From contig CAYWSB010000007.1 in assembly GCA_964460465.1 (NCBI GenBank), positions 5,254 through 69,253 of the forward strand: a stretch of DNA of 64,000 nucleotides, read 5' to 3'. Shown in pieces: positions 22,891-31,125 of this stretch; within the stretch, counting starts at the first letter, position 1, and each line of letters begins with the position of its first letter. The notes under the pieces are model-generated. The model had not been told where the DNA came from and made no database searches. It was given only the letters and a program-made list of their open reading frames with translations. Source of the DNA: SLRI01 sp964460465 (lineage in GTDB: Bacteria > Pseudomonadota > Alphaproteobacteria > Geminicoccales > Geminicoccaceae). The position numbers were made by a program, and so were the translations under genes.

Positions 22891-24684
22891 TCAGCTCTCC
22901 TTCAACTGGGCCAGGGTGGTGCAAAAGGGCGACCGGTCCTCCGCGAGCTGCGCCGGCAGCGTGACAACGGCCGCCTCGCGGTCGATGGCGGCGAGTGCCG
23001 TGTCCACCAGGGCGGCGAGCTCGCTCAGCACCGGCACCGACTCGACGAAGAGCTCGCCCAGCGCCGGCTCGCGCAGGGCGTCGCGGAACCCGGCGCGGCG
23101 AATGCCGGCGAACGCCGTCTTGGCCTGCTTCACGAGCCGGTCGCGCTCGGCCGATGCCGCAGCGTCGCCGAGGCTGGCGAAGCCGCGATCGAGGAAGGCC
23201 GGATCGTGGTGCCCGGCCACGGCCACGGCGGCGAGAAGGAGCTTCCGCAGGTGCGCCGCGTGGTCGGCGAGGCGGCCGCGGACCGCGTCATAGGCGTCGT
23301 CGGGCAGCTCCTCGAGCGCGGCCAGACGGTCGAGGAGGTCATGGTTGCGCTGGCGCTTGGCCTCGACCATGCGGCTTTGCACAGGCCCGAACGTCTCGCC
23401 GCGCAGGAGGGAGCGGGCGAACGTGTCGACCACCCGCCCGATCGTCACCAGCAGCGCCAGCTCGGCCTGCTCGGTGTTGTTGAACAGCCGGAGCGGCGCC
23501 AGCGCGCCGCCCGGCGCGAAGGCGGCGAGCGACGGCTCCGCCGTTGCCACGAGCCCGGCCATGTCGAGCTCGCTGGCGACGGCGAGATAGAGGCTGGCCG
23601 CCTCGCGGCGATAGAGAGCCGTCTGCTGGGCGGCGACCAGCTCGCGGGCGAGCTGGACGAAATGGCCGAGGGCGGTGCGGAAGAGCTGGTAGTCGCCGTG
23701 CTTCTTCGGGTCGAGGGCCGCGGTCTGCCAGAAGCGCAGCAGGGTGGCGTCGTCGAAGACGAGCTGCCCCGGCGGCGAGTGTGCCTCGACGACGGCCGTG
23801 ATCCGCCGGCAACGCTCGAGCGCGTCGCGCCTGTGCACGACGCCGTCCAGATGCCGGTCGACCAGCTTGCCGAGCCGGTTGGTGGCATCGCGGATGGCCA
23901 CCGGCCGCGCGGTCGCGTCCATGCCGTCGAGGTCCCGCACGAGCGCATCGAACAGCGCCTTGACCGCCGCACCGAGGTCGACGGGCCCGCCATCGTCGAG
24001 CTCCGGCAGCATGGCGTCGTCCGGTGCCGGCACGCTCAGGAGGTACTCCAGGAAGGCGTCGAGCAGCGGCAGGCGCTGAAAGCGCAGCTCGTAGCCGTCG
24101 CCCAGCCGCAGGGCCTCGGGCGTGACCACGATCCGCGGATCGCGGGCGAGCGTCCGGGCGAAGAACCGCTGGAAGACCTCCGGCCGGGCCGGCCCCTCCA
24201 GCTCCATCGCCATGTGGACGACATCCCAGCGCCCGGCGCTGTCGGGGGTCGCGCGCGCGGCGGCGTCGAGCGCGATCACATAGGCGGTGAGCTGTCGCTT
24301 GGCGTCGCGCAGCTCGAGCGAGCGGGTGGCCAGCATGACCTCGAGATGGTCGAGCACCCCGTGCCGCCAGCGCCGGGCGGCAAGGCCCCCGGACCAGCGC
24401 CCGTCGGCCTGCCGTCCGGCGGCGTCACCCGGTAGCACCGCCAGCGGGTCGGGCGGATCACCGGCGTCGGGCGATCCCTCGTCGAGGGCGGCGGCGACGA
24501 CTGCCGTGTCGGGCGCGTCGTCGTCATCGGGCAGCGTGGCCAGGACGAGGCGCCACGCCTCGGTGGCGCCGTCCAGGTGCGGCTTCTCGCGGAGGGCCCG
24601 CATCGTCGAGACGAAGCTGTCGTCCTTGCCGCCCTCGACGAAATGGCCGAACGCGTGCTGCGCCTCGATCACCACCATCGCCAT
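22891..24684 (-). CDS. Unrecognised 597-residue soluble helical protein
   Basis: No family recognised. It is a largely alpha-helical, acidic protein without signal peptide or membrane helix. An Asp-rich loop near residue 50 (LPDDDDAPD) and a variable Gly/Ala/Asp linker precede the helical core. The start at 24684 follows GGAGGT by only a few bases; the next ATG, two codons in (24678), has better spacing. It is third in the minus-strand run 26675-20934 and lies one base from the next gene. As the only large cytosolic protein of the cluster it may form a cytoplasmic platform (inference). Confidence 0.6.
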   Translation of the reverse strand: MAMVVIEAQHAFGHFVEGGKDDSFVSTMRALREKPHLDGATEAWRLVLATLPDDDDAPDTAVVAAALDEGSPDAGDPPDPLAVLPGDAAGRQADGRWSGGLAARRWRHGVLDHLEVMLATRSLELRDAKRQLTAYVIALDAAARATPDSAGRWDVVHMAMELEGPARPEVFQRFFARTLARDPRIVVTPEALRLGDGYELRFQRLPLLDAFLEYLLSVPAPDDAMLPELDDGGPVDLGAAVKALFDALVRDLDGMDATARPVAIRDATNRLGKLVDRHLDGVVHRRDALERCRRITAVVEAHSPPGQLVFDDATLLRFWQTAALDPKKHGDYQLFRTALGHFVQLARELVAAQQTALYRREAASLYLAVASELDMAGLVATAEPSLAAFAPGGALAPLRLFNNTEQAELALLVTIGRVVDTFARSLLRGETFGPVQSRMVEAKRQRNHDLLDRLAALEELPDDAYDAVRGRLADHAAHLRKLLLAAVAVAGHHDPAFLDRGFASLGDAAASAERDRLVKQAKTAFAGIRRAGFRDALREPALGELFVESVPVLSELAALVDTALAAIDREAAVVTLPAQLAEDRSPFCTTLAQLKES

Positions 24685-24752
24685 CGACCTCCACGTCTTC
24701 CCGGCGCCGCCGGACCTGCCGCTGCCGAGTATAGCCGAACGCCGGCCACGGC

Positions 24753-25607
24753 CTACCGTACCGGCGTGTGCGGCGCCTGATCCTGCAGGAGCTCGCCCAT
24801 GCCCCGCCGACCCGCGGCCGGCGGCGGCACGATCCGGTCGCCGGTCCGGGTGATCACCCGATTGGGATCGGTCGGGGTCGACACCCGCTCGTGCACCGTG
24901 GTGCCGGTCGCTGCCGGCCGAGCGGTGACCGGCGCCGCCGCGGGCTGTCGGTTCGCCACCGTGGCCACGGGTGGCCGGATCGCGGGCGGGCGCCGGGCGG
25001 GAGCGCTCGCCATGGGCACGCGGCGCGCTGCCGCGGCGGTGGCCGGTGCCGGCGGCCGGGGGACGAAGGCCACCGTGTCGATCCGCCAGTCGCCGCGCAG
25101 GCCGTCGCGGCAGATGGTCAACTTCCCTTCGAGCCGCGGCGGCGATCCCAGCCGGCTGGCGTGCCCGACGATGCCGCAGAGCGAGCCCTGGCGCGGATCG
25201 AGCAGCCACTGCAGCAGCGTGACCTCGCCACGGTGACCGTTGGCCGGGTTGCGCCAGACCGCGGGTGCCGCCGCCGGCACCCCGGCCAGGGCCCGATCGA
25301 AGGCGGCATCGAGCAGCCGGCGGTCGTTGGCGTCGAGCGGGCGCGCCAGCTCGTCCTCGACGAGCCCGGCGAGCGAGATCCGGGTCAGGGCATAGGCCGG
25401 ATCGATGCTGCCGGTCACCGGGTCGACCAGGTCGCCCAGCGTCGGCGGCTCGAGGACCGGCCGCTCCGGCACGGCGTTGGAGCCGGCGCAGGCGGCGAGC
25501 GTCAGCATGGCGAGCCCGAGCACGCAGCCCGACCCGCCACGGCGGCGGAAGGCCGCCGGGAGACGGGCAGGTGCCGGGCGCATGGCAGCGGCGATCAGGG
25601 CGGTCAT
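24753..25607 (-). CDS. Lipoprotein with a 17-kDa-surface-antigen-like domain
   Basis: A 284-residue protein with a signal peptide and lipobox (LAMLTLAAC-A). The mid part, about residues 75-175, matches the pattern of Rickettsia-type surface-antigen C-domains: AFDRALAG...VWRNPANGHRGEVTLLQ....GSLCGIVGHA....GKLTICRDGLRGDWRID. A Pro/Ala/Arg-rich low-complexity tail of about 100 residues follows. Probably anchored in the outer membrane. It is second in the minus-strand run. Confidence 0.6.
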   Translation of the reverse strand: MTALIAAAMRPAPARLPAAFRRRGGSGCVLGLAMLTLAACAGSNAVPERPVLEPPTLGDLVDPVTGSIDPAYALTRISLAGLVEDELARPLDANDRRLLDAAFDRALAGVPAAAPAVWRNPANGHRGEVTLLQWLLDPRQGSLCGIVGHASRLGSPPRLEGKLTICRDGLRGDWRIDTVAFVPRPPAPATAAAARRVPMASAPARRPPAIRPPVATVANRQPAAAPVTARPAATGTTVHERVSTPTDPNRVITRTGDRIVPPPAAGRRGMGELLQDQAPHTPVR

Positions 25608-25709
25608 GGCGCATCCTCCGCGCCCTGGCGGGCGCTCGCTGGCGACTCATGGATCAGGGTGGCGGACCAGGGCGGCCCGCGCGTCCGCGGGCAGCGTCCC
25701 GGGATCGCC

Positions 25710-26675
25710 TCACTCGAACCGCGGGTGGGTCTGGGACGGATGCAGGTTGATGTCGGGGATCGCCACCACCTCGATCGACGTGCTGCCGGCGTTCCTGATG
25801 TCCGAGCGGATCTCGAGATAGTCGACCGCGCGGCGGAGGTTGCGCAGGAGCTTCGCCTGGTCGCTGGTCGATTCGTACTGGTAGCAGGTGCGGGTCGACC
25901 GGGTCGCCGCCACCCGGTGCCAGAGATAGTCGGGCAAGGCCGCGAGCAGCTCCTCGACATCCATCATCTGGTGCTGGGTGAAGTCGTCGAAGCAGAGCGT
26001 GTAGGCGCGCGGCAGCGCGGCCCCCTGCCCGGTTGGGCCGCCGGCGACGGGTGCCGGGTCGACGCTGGCGAGAAGCCGCGGTGGCACGACCCAGCGGTCG
26101 TCGATCATGCGCACCAGCGCCCGGCCGAGGTCCCGGCCGAGCGGGCGCGCCCTGCCGGCCATGGCCTCGAGCACGCACTCGCGCGCGCAGTCGATCGGCA
26201 GCTTGAACGTCTCGTCCGCCTCGACCGAGAACGAGCCCAGCCACTGGCCGGATCCCACGTCGATCATCTCGCCCTCGATGCGCATCGCCGCCTCGACCAT
26301 GAAGTCCCGGTTGTGGACGCTGGCGTGGATGGCGTAGACGACGGCGAGGTCGATTGGCGTGTCGACCGCCCGGGCGATGCGCAGCAGCTCGCCGCGCGGC
26401 CGGCGGGTGCGATTCTCGGCGAAGTAGTCGAGGCCGATCGCGGTTTCGTCGAAAGTACGGTAGCCGGCCTGGTTGAACTGGTTCTGCACCTCCTGCAGCA
26501 CCTGCCGGCTGACCCGGCTGTTGCGTGGCACCGTGTCCCGGTCGGCGTCCTCGTTGAGCACCAGGACGTTGGGCGCCGGTGCCAGCTGCGCCACGGCGGG
26601 GCCGGGCGTCGCGACGGTGCTGCAGCCTATCAGGAACATGCCGGCGACGAGATGGCGGGCCGATTTCCACATCAT
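25710..26675 (-). CDS. Unrecognised envelope protein with lipobox-like signal peptide
   Basis: A 321-residue protein. The start MMWKSARHLVAGMFLIGCST (26675, preceded by GAGGT) gives a signal sequence with a possible lipobox LIGC; a further AVAQ site could be a type I cleavage. The mature part has an alpha/beta look (APNVLVLNEDADRDTVPRNS, QEVQNQFNQAGYRTFDETAI, DLAVVYAIHASVH) reminiscent of CsgG/LPP20-type lipoproteins, but I cannot assign a family. It has three spaced cysteines in the mature part. It is first in the minus-strand run and 320 bases from a divergent gene. Confidence 0.55.
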   Translation of the reverse strand: MMWKSARHLVAGMFLIGCSTVATPGPAVAQLAPAPNVLVLNEDADRDTVPRNSRVSRQVLQEVQNQFNQAGYRTFDETAIGLDYFAENRTRRPRGELLRIARAVDTPIDLAVVYAIHASVHNRDFMVEAAMRIEGEMIDVGSGQWLGSFSVEADETFKLPIDCARECVLEAMAGRARPLGRDLGRALVRMIDDRWVVPPRLLASVDPAPVAGGPTGQGAALPRAYTLCFDDFTQHQMMDVEELLAALPDYLWHRVAATRSTRTCYQYESTSDQAKLLRNLRRAVDYLEIRSDIRNAGSTSIEVVAIPDINLHPSQTHPRFE

Positions 26676-26995
26676 GGTCGTTACCTCGATCGATGCCGGC
26701 GCCGGAAGCGTGCCGGAAGGTCGTTGCAAGCCGCAATGCCTCGTCCAGGGGCGAAATCGCGCCGGCCGGGGTCGATCATCTCGGCGGCAGCCGCGGGCCG
26801 TCGTGCCGGGCGAGCACGCGAGACGTCCCGTCCATCCACCCAGGTAAGGGCAAAGACGGGCGCCCTACAATCATCGAGCGCGACAAATCGGCCGGGCGCG
26901 CACCAGGGACCGCCCGCCACCGGCCCCGGGCAGCGCTGATCCCGCCATTGCGGCGCATGGGCAGCGCTTTGCTGACCCATCGGGGAGATGCGGCG
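26676..26995. other. Divergent control region inside the envelope cluster
   Basis: A 320-base gap between divergent genes at 26675 (minus) and 26996 (plus). It holds the ribosome sites GAGGT (minus) and GGGGAG (plus). No clear promoter hexamers, operator palindrome or RNA gene was seen. Confidence 0.35.
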
Positions 26996-27433
26996 ATGCG
27001 GCTCGTCCTGGCCAATGCGATACTCGGTGCTGCGCTGACCTGGGCGGTGCTGCACGAGCGACCGTCGCCGCTGCCGGACCCGGCCACGGCCGAGGTGATC
27101 GAGCGCCCGGCCGGCAGCGCATCCGACGACCGCGACACGCCCCTTGCCGCACCGCTCGCCGGCAGGCCGGAGCCCCGGCCGACCGACGCGGTGCCCGCCG
27201 GTCCGCCCTCGGCGGCGGCGAGCCCGATCGAGCGCGCCGAGGCGCCGCCATCCCTCGTGGCGGAGCCCCCGGCGGCGACACCCGACGCCGGCGCGGCGGA
27301 AGCCGGGCCGCCGGCCTTCGGCGCACGGCAGGCCGACGGCACGCCGGCGCTCGCCTCGCGTGCCGAGCGGCTGGCGGCCCTCGATGCGCTGGTGGCCGAC
27401 ATGGAAAGCTTCGCCCTGCATCGGCGGCGCTGA
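26996..27433 (+). CDS. Small protein with an N-terminal membrane anchor
   Basis: A 145-residue protein starting MRLVLANAILGAALTWAVLH, an uncleaved signal-anchor, followed by a Pro/Ala/Glu-rich extension and a short helical end (ALASRAERLAALDALVADME). GGGGAG lies 8 bases before the ATG. There is no family match. The topology suits an inner-membrane protein with an extended periplasmic arm. The gene is isolated, between a minus-strand block and a convergent transglycosylase. Confidence 0.5.
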   Translation: MRLVLANAILGAALTWAVLHERPSPLPDPATAEVIERPAGSASDDRDTPLAAPLAGRPEPRPTDAVPAGPPSAAASPIERAEAPPSLVAEPPAATPDAGAAEAGPPAFGARQADGTPALASRAERLAALDALVADMESFALHRRR

Positions 27434-27504
27434 GCCGGCGGCCGCACGGCCGGAGCGTGGCGCAGCGCCCGGGCGGTCCGACCGATCGGACGGCGCTACC
27501 GTGG

Positions 27505-27714
27505 CGGGCGCGCCGCTCAGACCGCCCAGCGGGCACCGGCATGGCGCTCGAGCTCGCGCNNNNNNNNNNNNNNNNNNNNNNNNNNNNNNNNNNNNNNNNN
27601 NNNNNNNNNNNNNNNNNNNNNNNNNNNNNNNNNNNNNNNNNNNNNNNNNNNNNNNNNNNCGGGCGCGCCGCTCAGACCGCCCAGCGGGCACCGGCATGGC
27701 GCTCGAGCTCGCGC
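27505..27714. other. Assembly gap of 100 N flanked by identical 55-bp sequence
   Basis: Bases 27560-27659 are N. The 55 bases before (27505-27559) are identical to the 55 after (27660-27714), and both include the last codons of the transglycosylase gene. This is what two overlapping contig ends look like when joined with a placeholder, so the gap is probably artificial and the true sequence contiguous. Confidence 0.85.
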
Positions 27715-28205
27715 CGATAGTGACCCTTGCGGCGGGCGACCCGCTCGACATAGGCCCTGGTCGCCGGAATGATGCGGGCGTCGGGCAGGTCGCCGACGCG
27801 CGAGCCGCCGTTGTAGTAGGATAGCGCGAACGCCTCCTGGCCACGGTAGCGCTGCAGCAGCCGGCCGAGGAAGTGCAGGCCCATGCGGACGTTCAGGCGC
27901 GGCTCCCAGAGCGCGTCGGGGTGCAGCGCATACTCGCCGCGACAGGTGGCGGGCATGATCTGCATCACCCCGCGCGCACCCGCCCGGCTCAAGGCCGACG
28001 GGTCGAACGAGCTCTCGGCCTCGGCCACGGCGAGGCCCAGCGCCGGGTCGATCGCCAGGGCCAGCGACTCGCGCAGGACGAGCCGGCGGATGGCGTTGCG
28101 CTCGGCTGCCCGGGCGCGGCCGGGCCGGGCCACGCCGAGCAGTGCCGGGGCCGCGAGGCCGAGCACCAGGGACCGACGCCGCAGCACGCTCGCGGCGACG
28201 CTCAC
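27672..28205 (-). CDS. Lytic transglycosylase, SLT domain, catalytic Glu present
   Basis: A 177-residue protein. The GTG start at 28205 overlaps the previous gene's stop by 4 bases (GTGA); a signal sequence follows (RRRSLVLGLAAPALLGVA). The SLT domain has AVAEAESSFDPSALSRAGARGVMQIMP with the catalytic Glu (residue 64), NVRMGLHFLGRLL, ALSYYNGG and TRAYVERV, the full set of SLT/LtgE-type motifs. Such enzymes cleave the glycan strand of peptidoglycan to 1,6-anhydro-muropeptides and open holes for envelope machines. The C-terminal 14 codons are duplicated across the assembly gap. Confidence 0.85.
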   Translation of the reverse strand: MSVAASVLRRRSLVLGLAAPALLGVARPGRARAAERNAIRRLVLRESLALAIDPALGLAVAEAESSFDPSALSRAGARGVMQIMPATCRGEYALHPDALWEPRLNVRMGLHFLGRLLQRYRGQEAFALSYYNGGSRVGDLPDARIIPATRAYVERVARRKGHYRRELERHAGARWAV

Positions 28206-28978
28206 CACCCGCTCCACGCCGGGCCACGGGAGACCGGGCCACGGGCATCCGTGCGCGGCCCGAAGTCGTCGAGCCGCCACTGCGCCTGGCGGCGCCGGGC
28301 CTCGATGTCGACGAAGTCTCCAGCCGGGGCGGCGACTGCCGGCCGCGTCCGGCTGACGATCCGGACATGCGGCCACGCCGGGCGCACGGCCGGGCCCAGC
28401 GGCGGTTCCCACTCCCGCTCTGCGGCGGCGAGCCGGGTCCAGAGCCGCGCCTGCGCCTCGTAGCGCTCCGCCCAATCCAGCACCGCGTCGACGAACACCC
28501 GGCTCGTCGGCATCGGCCGCAGGCGGTCGGCATCGAGCCCGGCATGGTAGGCGGCCATGGCCTGCTCCCAGTCGCCCAGATGGTCGTGGAAGCGGCGCAG
28601 CCGATCGAGGCCGACCTCGATGTTGAGCCGCGGCTCCTTGAGCTCCTCGACTGTCACCCCGAGATCCCGCTCGGCCGTCCCGGGCATGATCTGCAGCACG
28701 CCGACGGCACCGCGCGTGCTGCGGGCCAGGGGCTGGAAGTCGGAGGACACCTTGGCCAGGGCCAGGGCCAGGGCGGGCGGGACGCCGGCACGCTCCGCCT
28801 CGAGGACGACCAGGCGCTTGATCCGGTCGCGAGCACTCTCGCCAGCGAACTGGGCGGCGCTCGGGCTGCTCCAGGGGGCCGTGGCGGTCGCCGCGCGCGC
28901 CGGATCGCCGGCGAGCCCGATGGCGAGGCCGAGCACGAGGGCGAGGGCGGTCGCGGCCGGGCGTCGGTCGTTGATCAT
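28202..28978 (-). CDS. SLT-fold protein lacking the catalytic Glu (pseudo-transglycosylase)
   Basis: A 258-residue protein with a Sec signal (TALALVLGLAIGLAG, PARAA). The SLT fold is recognisable: GVPPALALALAKVSSDFQPLA, STRGAVGVLQIMPGTAERDL, NIEVGLDRLRRF. At the catalytic position, where the family has ES(x)F, it reads SSDF, so Ser78 replaces Glu. The AYNAG motif is AYHAG and the late Tyr is Phe. It is probably non-hydrolytic and glycan-binding. It overlaps both neighbours by 4 bases (ExbD-like upstream, active SLT downstream), so an active/inactive pair is made in tandem. Confidence 0.8.
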   Translation of the reverse strand: MINDRRPAATALALVLGLAIGLAGDPARAATATAPWSSPSAAQFAGESARDRIKRLVVLEAERAGVPPALALALAKVSSDFQPLARSTRGAVGVLQIMPGTAERDLGVTVEELKEPRLNIEVGLDRLRRFHDHLGDWEQAMAAYHAGLDADRLRPMPTSRVFVDAVLDWAERYEAQARLWTRLAAAEREWEPPLGPAVRPAWPHVRIVSRTRPAVAAPAGDFVDIEARRRQAQWRLDDFGPRTDARGPVSRGPAWSGW

Positions 28979-29508
28979 GGTTCGTCCTCCGGGTGGGTCA
29001 GCTCTGCCAGCCGGGCGAGCCAGGGCTCGTCCAGCGTCGACACGATCACGTCGGCGGCAACCAGCTCGCGCCGGGCGGCGATCGCCTGCTGCAGCGGCAG
29101 GGTCGGGGCGATCGCCAGGATCACCGGCCCCTCGACGGCAGCCGGTGCGAGCGGAGCCAGGTCGGCATCGAGGAAACGCCCGCCATGCAGCACGACGAGC
29201 GTCCGCGCGCCCGGCACGCCCTGCAGATCGGTGGCTGCCGCGGTGGCCGCCGGCTTGACCACGAGCCCGCCGGCGTCGGCGGCACCCGTCGGGTCGCGCA
29301 GCACCGGCACCGAGAGCGAGATCATCGCCAGCACCATGATCGAGAAAAACGCCATGGCGAGCGCCAGGGCGATCTCGGTCAGGCCCGAATCGACAGCGCT
29401 GGCGGACGCCGCGTCGGCACCGGAATCACGGAGGCACGCCGGGGCTCGAACGTCAGGGGCGCGAGCCCCGGCGCGGGCGGCGGCGCTGTCGGGATCGGGC
29501 TCGGACAA
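28975..29508 (-). CDS. ExbD/MotB-like single-helix protein, candidate stator subunit
   Basis: A 177-residue protein: about 38 cytoplasmic residues, one transmembrane helix at about 43-66 (DSGLTEIALALAMAFFSIMV), then a ~110-residue periplasmic domain with a Rossmann-like pattern (GARTLVVLHGGRFLDAD, GPVILAIAPTLPLQQAIA). The helix resembles MotB and ExbD: an acidic residue near its start, then a MAFF stretch like MotB's MMAFF. Here the acid is Glu45 (with Asp40 just before) in place of the usual Asp. I infer a proton-channel partner of the ExbB-like protein at 35939. It overlaps the pseudo-transglycosylase gene by 4 bases. Confidence 0.5.
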   Translation of the reverse strand: MSEPDPDSAAARAGARAPDVRAPACLRDSGADAASASAVDSGLTEIALALAMAFFSIMVLAMISLSVPVLRDPTGAADAGGLVVKPAATAAATDLQGVPGARTLVVLHGGRFLDADLAPLAPAAVEGPVILAIAPTLPLQQAIAARRELVAADVIVSTLDEPWLARLAELTHPEDEP

Positions 29509-29613
29509 GCAGTCGTCTCCGTCGGCCGAAGGGGCTCCTTGGCTCGATCCAATGGGCGGGGGAGGCGCGGAATCGACGTTCGGCGGGCGGGCGCGATCCG
29601 GCCGGGCGGCGGC

Positions 29614-31059
29614 TCAGCGGCAGGCGGTCAGCACGTCCTCGCCGAGCACGTCGGCGAGCTGCTGCACCACCTCGGCGGCCAGTGTCCTGAGCGGGCCGAC
29701 CAGCTCGCCGTCGCCGGCATCGATGCAGGCCAGCGCCACGTCCGTCTGCCGGGGACCGGTGCCTGCCACGCGCTCCGGGGCTCGACCCGACCCGGGCGCG
29801 GCGCGCTCGCCCTGCGCCAGGCGCAGCTCGGCCAGGAGGCCCCGGGTCAGCCGACCGTCGGGAACGAGGCCGCGGTCGCGCTGGAAATTGACCACGGCAC
29901 CCTGGGTGACCCGGCCGGCGATGCCGTCCGCCCGTCCGGTGAGGTAGCGCAGGTCGATCAGCGCCTCCTGGGCCAGGACGATCTCGGCACCCCGCAGCAG
30001 CCGATCCTGATCGCCCCCGGCAACCATGGTCGTGTCGCCGAAGACGCCGCCACAGGCGCCCATGACGAGCGCCAGTGCCGGCCCCGTGGCGATGTTGCTG
30101 ACGCCCTGGCGCTCGAGCGCGTTGATCATCAGTGTGCGGACGATCGTCCCGGTCTGCCGATAGGCGAGCTCGGCGGGATAGCGGTCGCGCAGGCTGCGCG
30201 CGTTGGCGGCGGCCACGGCCCGAAGCGCGCGAAAGTCGACCTCGAGCCCGAGCATCGCCGCGGCCCGCTCCGCCTCCCTGAAGTCGGTGACCTGGCTCAG
30301 CGTCCGGTGCAGGTTGTAGGCCTCGGCGAGATTGAAGACGAGGTTCATCAGGGTGGCGGGCGAGCTGGCCAGGCTCTCGGCCATCGGCCCGGCGCGCCCG
30401 CGGTCGACCTCGGCCAGCATGATCCGGGCGAGGTCACGGTTGCCGCCGCCGTTGAGGGAATCGCCGACGAACGCGGCCAGCAGCACCGCCCCGACCGCCG
30501 CATCCACCTGGAAATGGTTGCCGATCATCAGGGCACGGTTGGCCTCGCGCAGCTCTGCCATGACCGCCGGCGCGAGCGGGCCCGCCGCCAGCCGGCGCTG
30601 CAGGTCGCGCGCCAGCGCCTCGGCGGCGGCGTTGTTGACCTCGATCATCCGGAAGCTGGAGAAGGCGGCATCGAGGCCGAGCCCGCCCTTGAGCGCGTCG
30701 AGATCGCTGATCAGCGCCTGGTTGGCGATCTGCTGCAGCCCAAGCGCCGCCTGGGCGCGCCGGATGCCGTCCGTGTAGCCGGTGGTGGCGATCGCCGTGT
30801 AGGTCGTCGTCAGGGCGAGGATCTCGACCGGCGAGCGGCCGACGAAGGGGTTGTCGCCGCAGCCGCGGCGCGTGCCCTGCACGGTGAAGTCGCCGGTTGC
30901 ACCCACGAGCGGCGAGAGCGCGCCGCCCAGGCTCTGCCACGCACCGTCGCCGGTCGCCCGGCCGCCGGCACTGCCGCCCGGGCCGCGCCCCGCGCCGTCC
31001 GAGCACCCCGTCACGAGCAGGCTCGCGGCGAGCATCGTGCCCATCCATCGCGATCGCAT
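29614..31059 (-). CDS. Lipoprotein with C-terminal peptidoglycan-binding domain
   Basis: A 481-residue protein with signal peptide and lipobox (MLAASLLVTGC-S). A central helical region of about 300 residues contains several Asn/Ala-rich helices (TGYTDGIRRAQAALGLQQIANQ, ATLMNLVFNLAEAYNLHRTL) without family match. Residues about 375-420 form a PG_binding_1 motif: DLRYLTGRADGIAGRVTQ, VVNFQRDRGLVPDGRLTRGLL. It probably ties the outer membrane to the peptidoglycan layer within this cluster. It lies 105 bases upstream of the ExbD-like gene. Confidence 0.7.
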   Translation of the reverse strand: MRSRWMGTMLAASLLVTGCSDGAGRGPGGSAGGRATGDGAWQSLGGALSPLVGATGDFTVQGTRRGCGDNPFVGRSPVEILALTTTYTAIATTGYTDGIRRAQAALGLQQIANQALISDLDALKGGLGLDAAFSSFRMIEVNNAAAEALARDLQRRLAAGPLAPAVMAELREANRALMIGNHFQVDAAVGAVLLAAFVGDSLNGGGNRDLARIMLAEVDRGRAGPMAESLASSPATLMNLVFNLAEAYNLHRTLSQVTDFREAERAAAMLGLEVDFRALRAVAAANARSLRDRYPAELAYRQTGTIVRTLMINALERQGVSNIATGPALALVMGACGGVFGDTTMVAGGDQDRLLRGAEIVLAQEALIDLRYLTGRADGIAGRVTQGAVVNFQRDRGLVPDGRLTRGLLAELRLAQGERAAPGSGRAPERVAGTGPRQTDVALACIDAGDGELVGPLRTLAAEVVQQLADVLGEDVLTACR

Positions 31060-31125
31060 CGTTTCCGTCCCTCGTCGTCGCCGTCACCGCGCCGGTCGCC
31101 CGACCGCGGTGACGGTTGTCGGCGG

